Below, piece after piece: positions 57,324 to 64,000 of a stretch of DNA of 64,000 nt. The notes below the pieces were generated by a model that was not told the origin of the DNA, did no database searches, and was given only the letters and a program-made list of their open reading frames with translations. Both the position numbers and the translations under genes were made by a program. Position 1 is the first letter of the stretch; the number at the start of each line of letters is the position of its first letter. The stretch covers positions 1,178,001-1,242,000 of the forward strand of contig NZ_WOTN01000002.1 of assembly GCF_010993745.1 (NCBI RefSeq). Reading direction: 5' to 3'. Origin of the DNA: Fodinicola acaciae (GTDB lineage: Bacteria; Actinomycetota; Actinomycetes; Mycobacteriales; HKI-0501).

Positions 57324-60300
57324 ATGCGAAGACCACTCCTGGCCGTATTTGTCGCACTCGCGCTGGCGGCCGGACCGTTGGTCGCGATCCCGGTGGAGGC
57401 GGCGCCGCCGGCGCCCACGGCCGGGCCGCGCGACCACGGCAGTCTGATAACGCTGGTCACCGGCGACAAAGTGCGGCTGACCAGCTTTCCGGACGGAAAA
57501 CAGGCGGCCGAGGCCATCCCGGGACCTGGCCGGTCCAGGATGGCTTTCCAGATCCGTACGGTCAACGGCGACACGTCGGTGATGCCGATGGACGCCGTCC
57601 CGTTGCTGGCCGCCGGCCGGTTGGACAGCCGGTTGTTCAACGTCAGTTTGCTGGCCAGAGACGGATACGACGACGCGCATCGCGGCGACATTCCGCTGAT
57701 CGAGACCGGTGCGGCCGGTGCGAGAACCGCGGCGGTAGCTGGCAGCCAGGTCGCGGCCGCGTATCCGCGGATGGGGATCACGGTCAGCCGCGCGCGGAAG
57801 GCCACCGCCGGCTCGTTCTGGAAAAACGTACGCGGCGGACCGAAAACGCTGGCGTCCGGCATCCGGAAACTGTGGCTGGACGGTCGTACGAAGGCCTCGC
57901 TCGACCAGAGCGTGCCGCAGATCGGCGCGCCGGAGGCGTGGAAAGCCGGCTATGACGGCAAAGACGTGCCGGTGGCGGTGCTGGACACCGGCCTGGACGC
58001 GAAACATCCGGACTTCGCGACCGCGGTGGCCGCGAGCAAGGACTTCTCCGGCTCGGCGAGCGGCACGGACGACAAGTTTGGCCATGGCACGCACGTCGCG
58101 TCCACGGTCGCCGGCAGTGGCGCGGCCTCCGGCGGAAAATACAAAGGTGTCGCACCAGGCGCGAAACTGTTGATCGGCAAGGTGTTGGCCGACGACGGCT
58201 ATGGCGACGAGTCATGGATCGTCGCCGGCATGCAGTGGGCCGTCGAGCAGCACGCCCGGGTCGTCAGCATGAGCCTGGGCACCGAGGATGCCAGCGACGG
58301 CACCGACCCGATCTCGCAGGCGGTCAACACACTCACCGCGCAGTCCGGCGCGCTTTTCGTTGCCGCGTCCGGAAACAACGGAGAATATGGCGTGCAGGTC
58401 GGCTCGCCGGCGGCTGCCGACGCGGCACTCGCGGTGGCCGCGGTGACGAAACAGGACCAGTACGCGGCCTTCTCCAACCCCGGGCCGCGGCTGAACGACT
58501 ATGCCACCAAGCCGGATATTTCCGCGCCAGGCGTGGCAATCGTGGCCGCGCGCGCGGCCGGCACCTCCATCGGTGAGCCGGTCGGCGACAACTACACGCG
58601 GCTGTCCGGCACGTCGATGGCGACGCCGCACGTCGCCGGCTCGGCCGCGATCCTGGCGCAGGAACATCCGACCTGGAAGGCCGACCAGCTGAGGGCCGCG
58701 CTGATGTCGACCTCGAAGCAGCTCGACGGCGCGACGGCTCTCCAGCAGGGGGCCGGACGAGTGGACGTGGCGCGTGCCTTCCGGCAGAAGGTCACCGGCA
58801 CCGGCAGCCTGTCATACGGCATTTTCCAGTGGCCGCACACCGGACAGAAGCCGGGCGTCAAGACGGTGACGTACGCGAACGACGGCGACAGTCCGGTCAC
58901 GCTCGCCCTGACGCACACGCTGGCCGCCGGATTTTCGTTGTCGGCCAACAGCGTGACGGTGCCTGCGCACGGTACGGCGGCCGTCGAGGCGACCTTCGAT
59001 CCGGCCAAGGCCGCGCTCGGCCAGCGAAGCGGCTGGATCATCGCGACCGCCGGCGACACGGTCGTACGCACCGCGGTCGGCGCGTACAACGAGACGGAGA
59101 GATACAACCTGACCGTCACCTCCGTTGGCCGTGACGGCAAGCCAAACATCTATGGCGGCGTGGACGTTTACAACCGGGCGACCAAAGCGGTCACCACGGC
59201 CGGGTTCGACGCCAACGGAGTGGCCAAACTCCGGCTCGACGCCGGAAAGCTCGCGGTCAGCTATTCCGGTGCGCAGCTTGCTGGCGACGCCGTCACCGCG
59301 ATGACGGTCATGTCGGCGTCCGATGTGGACCTCGGCAAGGACGTGTCGCTGACTTTCGACGCGCGTACGGCAAAAGCGGCACCGATCAAGGTCGATCAGC
59401 CGGACGCCACCGGGGCGCGGCAGCTCGGCTGGTTCATGTCCGGCAAGGGACCGGTCAACTACGGTTTCAACGGCGACGCCGGCATTCCGTGGTACACCGG
59501 CTCGACCGGCCACCGCGCCAGCGACTACCAGACCTACGACCTGAGCTCGCTGACCCGGCCGGACGCCTTGGTGACCGGGTTTGGCGCCGGCAAGCTCGCT
59601 TTGGGTTACCTTGCCACGTCCAAACGCGGGACCGGCGTCAGCACGCCGACGCTGGTCGATGGTGGCACCGGCTCGCCGGCGGATCTGTCCAAAGTGGACG
59701 TCAAGGGCAAGATCGTGGTCGCGGTGCCGACCGACAACGACCCAGGGCTGGTGCCAGACGCGGTCGCTCAGGCCGGTGGCGTAGGTGTCATCATCGGCGA
59801 GTATTTCCTGCCGCCAGCTTACGGTGCCATCAGCATTCCTGGATATCACGTGGAATCCAGTGCGTTGCAGCCGTTGCTGGCCGCGCTGAAGAACGGCCCG
59901 ACCAAGGTCAACCTGGACACGGTCGCCTCCAGTCCCTATCGCTATGACCTGCTTTTCCAGGACACCGGCGGATTTCCGGACGGCAAGCCGCGGCAGGTCG
60001 ACCGCCGGCAGCTGGCGCACACACGTGCCACCTATCGACAGACCGGCACCGCCGGCACCTCGCACGGCATGGCCCCGTACTTTGTCAGAGTTGGCACCGG
60101 CTTCGCGACCACGCGGACTCCGCGAGTCGCGCTGCCATCGACTCAGGACCAGTATGTGACGCCAGGTCCGGTCAATTGGCTGAAGGAGGCCTCCACGGGT
60201 GATTTCTTCGACACCGTCAACGGTTCGTACGGTTTCGCCAGCACGCAGGGTCGCACCTATCGAGTCGGTCACAATCCGGACGAGACGTGGAACTCCGCGG

Positions 60301-60977
60301 TGTACGCGCCGCGGGTCTCGACCGCCGACCCGCTCGGCAACGGCGAGCCGTTTGCCTATCGCAATGCCGACACGATCGCGGTCGCTCTGCCGTTGCTGAC
60401 CGAGTCGGGTGCGGATCTGCAGGGGGGCGGATGTTATCGCGGTGCGCCGGAAAACACGAAGCTGCTGCGCGATGGTCAGCCGGTGAGCGGAGACATCCGG
60501 TGCGTCGGCAACGGCGAGTGGACCGTACCGCCCGGCGACGCCACCTACCAGCTGTCCGCGCATCAGCCGGCACCGCCGCTGCCCGGCGTGCCGCTGTCCA
60601 GCGACGTCTCGGCAACCTGGACGTTCCGTTCGTCCCATGTGGACGGTGCGGCCAAGAAACCGTTGCCACTGCTGGACGTACGCTATGCGCCGCAGGCGGA
60701 CGGCCAGAACCGCGTGCCGGCGACCACGGTCGTGCCGCTCACCATCGGCCGCCAAGCCGGCTCGGGCTCGTCCGCGGTGGCCTCGGTGCAGGCCTGGGTT
60801 TCCCTGGATGACGGCAAAACCTGGAAGTCCGAGGCCGCTCACGGCGTCGGCTCGACCTGGTTCCTGCCGGTCATCGGCGGGAAATCCGGCGGTTTCGTGT
60901 CGTTGCGGGTGAAGGCCACCGACACGGCCGGCAACTCCGTCGACGAGACCATCCTGCGCGCGTACGAGGTGCGCTGA
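57324..60977 (+). CDS. Giant secreted S8 subtilase, paralogue of 33005-36895
   Basis: A 1217-residue exported peptidase from ATG 57324 (an ATG at 57294 would add ten residues). Signal: RRPLLAVFVALALAAGPLVA. Catalytic blocks: VAVLDTGLDAKHPD (Asp), KFGHGTHVASTVAGSGA (His), FVAASGNNGEYG (oxyanion) and LSGTSMATPHVAGSAAILAQ (Ser). A propeptide-like SLITLVTGDKVRLTSF region and 700 residues of C-terminal beta-rich modules match the first subtilase in order, including a PA-like region (GVGVIIGEYFLPPAYG). A TrmB/LuxR-like regulator lies convergent, beyond a perfect 19-base hairpin. Confidence 0.94.
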   Translation: MRRPLLAVFVALALAAGPLVAIPVEAAPPAPTAGPRDHGSLITLVTGDKVRLTSFPDGKQAAEAIPGPGRSRMAFQIRTVNGDTSVMPMDAVPLLAAGRLDSRLFNVSLLARDGYDDAHRGDIPLIETGAAGARTAAVAGSQVAAAYPRMGITVSRARKATAGSFWKNVRGGPKTLASGIRKLWLDGRTKASLDQSVPQIGAPEAWKAGYDGKDVPVAVLDTGLDAKHPDFATAVAASKDFSGSASGTDDKFGHGTHVASTVAGSGAASGGKYKGVAPGAKLLIGKVLADDGYGDESWIVAGMQWAVEQHARVVSMSLGTEDASDGTDPISQAVNTLTAQSGALFVAASGNNGEYGVQVGSPAAADAALAVAAVTKQDQYAAFSNPGPRLNDYATKPDISAPGVAIVAARAAGTSIGEPVGDNYTRLSGTSMATPHVAGSAAILAQEHPTWKADQLRAALMSTSKQLDGATALQQGAGRVDVARAFRQKVTGTGSLSYGIFQWPHTGQKPGVKTVTYANDGDSPVTLALTHTLAAGFSLSANSVTVPAHGTAAVEATFDPAKAALGQRSGWIIATAGDTVVRTAVGAYNETERYNLTVTSVGRDGKPNIYGGVDVYNRATKAVTTAGFDANGVAKLRLDAGKLAVSYSGAQLAGDAVTAMTVMSASDVDLGKDVSLTFDARTAKAAPIKVDQPDATGARQLGWFMSGKGPVNYGFNGDAGIPWYTGSTGHRASDYQTYDLSSLTRPDALVTGFGAGKLALGYLATSKRGTGVSTPTLVDGGTGSPADLSKVDVKGKIVVAVPTDNDPGLVPDAVAQAGGVGVIIGEYFLPPAYGAISIPGYHVESSALQPLLAALKNGPTKVNLDTVASSPYRYDLLFQDTGGFPDGKPRQVDRRQLAHTRATYRQTGTAGTSHGMAPYFVRVGTGFATTRTPRVALPSTQDQYVTPGPVNWLKEASTGDFFDTVNGSYGFASTQGRTYRVGHNPDETWNSAVYAPRVSTADPLGNGEPFAYRNADTIAVALPLLTESGADLQGGGCYRGAPENTKLLRDGQPVSGDIRCVGNGEWTVPPGDATYQLSAHQPAPPLPGVPLSSDVSATWTFRSSHVDGAAKKPLPLLDVRYAPQADGQNRVPATTVVPLTIGRQAGSGSSAVASVQAWVSLDDGKTWKSEAAHGVGSTWFLPVIGGKSGGFVSLRVKATDTAGNSVDETILRAYEVR

Positions 60978-60982
60978 CGACC

Positions 60983-61027
60983 GCATGGCCACCATGCTTG
61001 CATCCAACGCAAGCATGGTGGCCATGC
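60983..61027. terminator. Perfect 19-base stem, bidirectional terminator
   Basis: GCATGGCCACCATGCTTGC (60983-61001), loop ATCCAAC, then the exact reverse complement at 61009-61027. It is the longest perfect hairpin I found in the window and lies between two convergent genes, 5 bases after the subtilase stop and 6 before the regulator's stop. Confidence 0.85.
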
Positions 61028-61033
61028 GACTTT

Positions 61034-62014
61034 CTACAGCCAGCCGTTGCGGCTGGCGTGCAGGGCGAGCTGGAAGCGGCTGGTCGTGCCGGCCATCGAC
61101 ATCAGGTGCTCCAGCCGCCGCGTGAGCGTACGCCGGCTGACCCCGAGCAGCTCGGCGATGTTGTCGTCGGTCAGGCCGGCACCGAGCAGCGCCAACAGCC
61201 GGCGCTCTGCCGGCCGCAACGGCGACGGCGCGCTTTCGGTGACGTGCATCGGAAAAGACGACCGCCAGGCCAGCTCGAACAACCCCTCCAAGGCGAGCAG
61301 CAGGCTCGACGGATGGACGACGAGTACGGCGTTGTTGACCGCGGCTTCGGTGGCCGGCAAGGAAACCAACGCGAGCCGCCGGTCGACGATCGTCATCTTC
61401 ACCGGTACGGCCGGCAAAACGCGTGCCTGCTCGCCGGCCGACACACACGGCCGGATGTTTTCCTCGTAATATTCCCGACGTTCGACCGACGCACGTGCGT
61501 AGACGACCCGATAGCGTACGCCTCGGCCGAGGTTTTCCAGCTCGATCGGGTTGCTGGTCGCGTCCGGCCGGTGGTACGGCGGCGTGTCGAAACGCCGGAT
61601 CTCCTCGGTCGCCGAGCTCTCCGCCAGGTCGCTGCGCGGCAGGATCGCCGGCTTGCCGGTGACCACCTCGACGACGTCGTCGGTCGCCTGCGTCCAGACC
61701 GTACGCCGAAATGCGTGGTAGGCGTTGAGCGCCGCGGCCTGCGCCGCCCGCAACTCGGCCTCTCGCTCGAGCGCCAGCCGGCCGACTCCGACCGCCGGCT
61801 GCAGCGGCACGAACGAGTCGTCCTCGAGCGCGCGTACGAGGCCGGTGCGCGCCAGCTCGTGCAGCGCCTGCCGCACCTGCGCCTCCGGCAGGCCGGTCGC
61901 GTCAATGAGCTCGGCCGGCGTCGCCGGCGCGGTGGTCAGTAACCGTGCGTAGACCCGCGTCTGGCCGGCGTCCAGCCCCAGGCGCCGCAGGTGCTCGGTC
62001 AGCTCGTCCGACAT
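61034..62014 (-). CDS. TrmB/LuxR-like HTH regulator, full form
   Basis: A 326-residue regulator with two DNA-binding-type domains. Residues 1-70 are a TrmB-like winged helix (LGLDAGQTRVYARLLTTAPA, LIDATGLPEAQVRQALHELA). A middle sensor region follows (LGRGVRYRVVYARASVERRE). The C-terminus is a LuxR-type HTH (LLALLGAGLTDDNIAELLGV then SRRTLTRRLEHLMSMAG). The 37035-37835 product is a shorter paralogue. Both lie beside a giant subtilase. It probably senses a small molecule or cell state; target genes likely include the subtilase. Confidence 0.9.
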   Translation of the reverse strand: MSDELTEHLRRLGLDAGQTRVYARLLTTAPATPAELIDATGLPEAQVRQALHELARTGLVRALEDDSFVPLQPAVGVGRLALEREAELRAAQAAALNAYHAFRRTVWTQATDDVVEVVTGKPAILPRSDLAESSATEEIRRFDTPPYHRPDATSNPIELENLGRGVRYRVVYARASVERREYYEENIRPCVSAGEQARVLPAVPVKMTIVDRRLALVSLPATEAAVNNAVLVVHPSSLLLALEGLFELAWRSSFPMHVTESAPSPLRPAERRLLALLGAGLTDDNIAELLGVSRRTLTRRLEHLMSMAGTTSRFQLALHASRNGWL

Positions 62015-62156
62015 CGCTCACATCATGCCTGGTCGATGCCGTGCGGATGGTCCGTTTGCGACTGTTTGGTGACCGTTCTCCGCGCCGCGATGTCGACTTC
62101 ATGCCAGTGGCGTTGGCTGGTCACCGCGGACCCGCGCGATACGGTACGAATCCGGC

Positions 62157-63368
62157 GTGTACCTGTCCTCGGTACGTCCGCGCGCCGCCGGCCTCGGCCG
62201 CGCGATCGGTCCGAACGTGTGGGCCCTCGGCCTGGTCAGCCTGGTCACGGACGTGTCAGCGGAGATGGTCACCGCGGTCCTGCCCGCGTATCTGGTCATC
62301 GGCCTGAGCCTGTCCGTCGCGCAGTACGGCCTTATGGACGGTCTCTACACCGGCGTCACCGCGCTGACCAGGCTGCTCGGTGGCTACACCGCCGACCGCT
62401 GGCGCGCGCGGAAGTACATCGCCGGCGCCGGTTACGGACTGTCAGCGGTCGCCAAGCTCGGCCTGCTCGCCGCCGGCGGCTCGGCGCTCGGCATCGGCGC
62501 CGCGATCGCCGCCGACCGGATCGGTAAAGGTGTGCGTACGGCCCCGCGCGACGCGCTGATCACCGCGTCCGCCGACCCGGCCGCGCTCGGCCGCGCGTTT
62601 GGCCTGCACCGCACGCTCGACAGCGTCGGCGCGTTCATCGGACCGCTGGTCGCGCTCGGCGTGCTGGCCGCGACCGGTCAGGCCTTCGACTCGGTGCTGG
62701 TCACCAGCCTGTGCGTCGCTGTGCTCGGCGTGGTGCTGCTCGGTCTGTTCGTACGCGACGACCGCTCGGCCGCCGACCAGCCGGCGGCGCCGCCACGCGA
62801 AATGCTCGGCCTGCTGCGCGATCGGCGGTTTCGCCGGCTCACGTATGCGGCCGTGCTGCTCGGCCTGGTCACCGTCGGCGACGGCTTCGTCTATCTGATC
62901 GTGCAGCGCTGGCAGGACCTGCCGGTCGTGTGGTTTCCGTTGCTCGCGGTCGGGACCAACATCGCCTTCCTGGTTTTCGCGACACCGCTTGGCATCCTCG
63001 CCGACCGGTTCGGTCGCTGGCGGGTCGTCATCGGCGGCCATGTGGCTTTGCTGGCCGTCTATGGATTGTTGGCCTTCCAACGTGGCGGCTTGGCCGTGGT
63101 GATCGTGATTTTGGCTTTGTACGGCGCGTTTTACGCGGCCGTCGACGGTGTGCTGATGGCCGCGGCTGGTCCGTTGCTGCCGGCGTCGCTGCGTACGACC
63201 GGCTTGGCATTGCTGCAGACCGGACAGGCTCTGGCGTATCTGCTGTCGTCGGTCGCCTTCGGCCTGGTGTGGCAGTTTTCCAGCGCTGGCTTGGCATGCG
63301 CACTCGCGGCGGCAGGCGTACTGGTCGCGCTGCCGCTGGCTGTCTGGTGGTTGCGTACGAGTGAATAA
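62157..63368 (+). CDS. MFS transporter
   Basis: A 403-residue carrier with about 12 helices. The MFS loop motif is visible as GGYTADRWRARKYIAGAG near residue 80 and again in the second half as GILADRFGRWRVVIGGHVAL. It begins with a GTG after a basic tail (RPRAAGLGRAIGPNVWALGL). The loop DRIGKGVRTAPRDALITASA resembles the group of putative drug or metabolite exporters. Its stop overlaps the next gene, which starts at 63361, by eight bases. Confidence 0.92.
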   Translation: MYLSSVRPRAAGLGRAIGPNVWALGLVSLVTDVSAEMVTAVLPAYLVIGLSLSVAQYGLMDGLYTGVTALTRLLGGYTADRWRARKYIAGAGYGLSAVAKLGLLAAGGSALGIGAAIAADRIGKGVRTAPRDALITASADPAALGRAFGLHRTLDSVGAFIGPLVALGVLAATGQAFDSVLVTSLCVAVLGVVLLGLFVRDDRSAADQPAAPPREMLGLLRDRRFRRLTYAAVLLGLVTVGDGFVYLIVQRWQDLPVVWFPLLAVGTNIAFLVFATPLGILADRFGRWRVVIGGHVALLAVYGLLAFQRGGLAVVIVILALYGAFYAAVDGVLMAAAGPLLPASLRTTGLALLQTGQALAYLLSSVAFGLVWQFSSAGLACALAAAGVLVALPLAVWWLRTSE

Positions 63369-64000
63369 GGTCCTGGTTGCCGGTGCGGCCACGGTCGCGC
63401 TCGCCGCGGCTGCCATCGGTTATGCGATCTATGCCGCGTCACGATCCGGCGCGGCCGGCGGCGCGGTTGGAGCCGTGACGCTGCAAACCGGCCCGCGGTT
63501 GGTCTTCCGGTCCACTGTGGACGGTCCGTCGTACGGGCACCTGGCCGAGGCGTCGGCGCCGTACTCCCAGCGTGCCTTCACCGCCGATCGATGCGCGCGG
63601 GTGTATGCCGCCAACGGCACCGGTGTCTGCCTGCGGCCGAGCACCGAGGATGTCGGCGGCTACGAGATCGCCGTGCTGGGGCCAAATGCCGCGGCCCGGC
63701 GGGCCATTCCGATGAACGGCATTCCGAGCAGGGCGAAGGTGTCGGCCAGCGGACGGATGATCTCGTGGACGACCTTCGTCACCGGCGACTCCTACACCGG
63801 CAGCACGCAGTTTTCCACCCGGTCAGGAATCCTGGACACCAAGGCCAACGTTTTGGCCGGCACGCTGGAAACGTTCACGCTAACGGTCGACGGCCGGCCC
63901 TACCAGTCGCCGGACCTCAACTACTGGGGCGTCACGTTCGCCTCGGACGACAACCGGTTCTATGCTACCGCCGCCACCAAAGGCAGACACTATCTGGTCG
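63361..64000 (+). CDS. TolB-like propeller protein, cut by the right window edge
   Basis: At least 213 residues from GTG 63361, open to the edge. It begins with a membrane anchor or signal (VLVAGAATVALAAAAIGYAI). The body has propeller strands typical of TolB-like repeats: GYEIAVLGPNAAARRAIPMN, SRAKVSASGRMISWTTFV and NYWGVTFASDDNRFYATAAT. Such proteins occur next to MFS carriers in actinobacteria, and the eight-base overlap with the MFS gene suggests one unit. Role unknown, probably outside the membrane. Confidence 0.82.
   Translation, partial: MNKVLVAGAATVALAAAAIGYAIYAASRSGAAGGAVGAVTLQTGPRLVFRSTVDGPSYGHLAEASAPYSQRAFTADRCARVYAANGTGVCLRPSTEDVGGYEIAVLGPNAAARRAIPMNGIPSRAKVSASGRMISWTTFVTGDSYTGSTQFSTRSGILDTKANVLAGTLETFTLTVDGRPYQSPDLNYWGVTFASDDNRFYATAATKGRHYLV

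Overview
The window is high-GC, gene-dense DNA from an actinobacterium. Supporting signs are many GTG starts, ATGA/GTGA stop-start overlaps, twin-arginine (Tat) signals, a SARP regulator, a LexA-type repressor, an ECF sigma factor and a eukaryotic-type Ser/Thr kinase. I cannot name the genus with confidence. I see no tRNA, rRNA, transposase, phage gene or CRISPR array. A large share of the products is exported, and carbohydrate capture and processing is the main theme.

Layout. 1-2.3 kb: a minus-strand run for a tiny Cys/Trp-rich Tat-exported peptide with MauD-like and MauE-like redox proteins, a membrane protein and a cut-off gene. 2.5-6.4 kb: a secreted beta-propeller, a Tat-exported helical-toroid protein and a small secreted protein. 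6.5-14.1 kb: an Lpl-type sugar ABC transporter with an enolase-superfamily enzyme, a Gfo/Idh/MocA oxidoreductase and a DegT aminotransferase, divergent from an amidohydrolase. 14.1-15.07 kb: a gene-free stretch with inverted repeats. 15.07-24.7 kb: a second catabolic block (SSS symporter, AGE epimerase, SIS protein, ceramidase-like enzyme), divergent from a regulator, a DUF4091 glycosidase-like protein and a LuxR regulator. 24.7-33 kb: a secreted two-CBM-like protein, a decayed S33 peptidase, an ECF sigma factor fused to a membrane anchor and an outside propeller, a peptidoglycan amidase, a TPR protein and a SnoaL-like protein. 33-37.8 kb and 57.3-62 kb: two giant secreted subtilases, each next to a paralogous TrmB/LuxR-like regulator. 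37.9-43.5 kb: an ABC exporter with TetR, an FHA-HTH protein and a membrane Ser/Thr kinase. 43.6-47.4 kb: a secreted protein and a GH67 alpha-glucuronidase. 47.45-49.4 kb: a tandem glycine riboswitch ahead of gcvH-sdaA. 49.5-53.2 kb: lexA and two paralogous cell-wall hydrolases with the same six-repeat tail. 53.4-57.2 kb: SARP regulator, repeat copy, acetate-transporter-like gene with a frameshift, fasciclin lipoprotein and a P-loop protein. 62.1-64 kb: MFS transporter and a cut-off TolB-like protein.

How it fits together. The ABC and SSS blocks look like two uptake and catabolic routes for modified sugars. The secreted GH67, DUF4091 and toroid/propeller proteins could release such sugars outside the cell, but no substrate can be read from the sequence. 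The subtilases, amidase and transglycosylase/CHAP proteins act on protein or cell wall outside the membrane, with the fused sigma factor and Ser/Thr kinase as possible envelope sensors. The features I consider least explained are the mini methylamine-dehydrogenase-like peptide module, the sigma-propeller fusion, and a three-copy intergenic element that keeps a short peptide frame.
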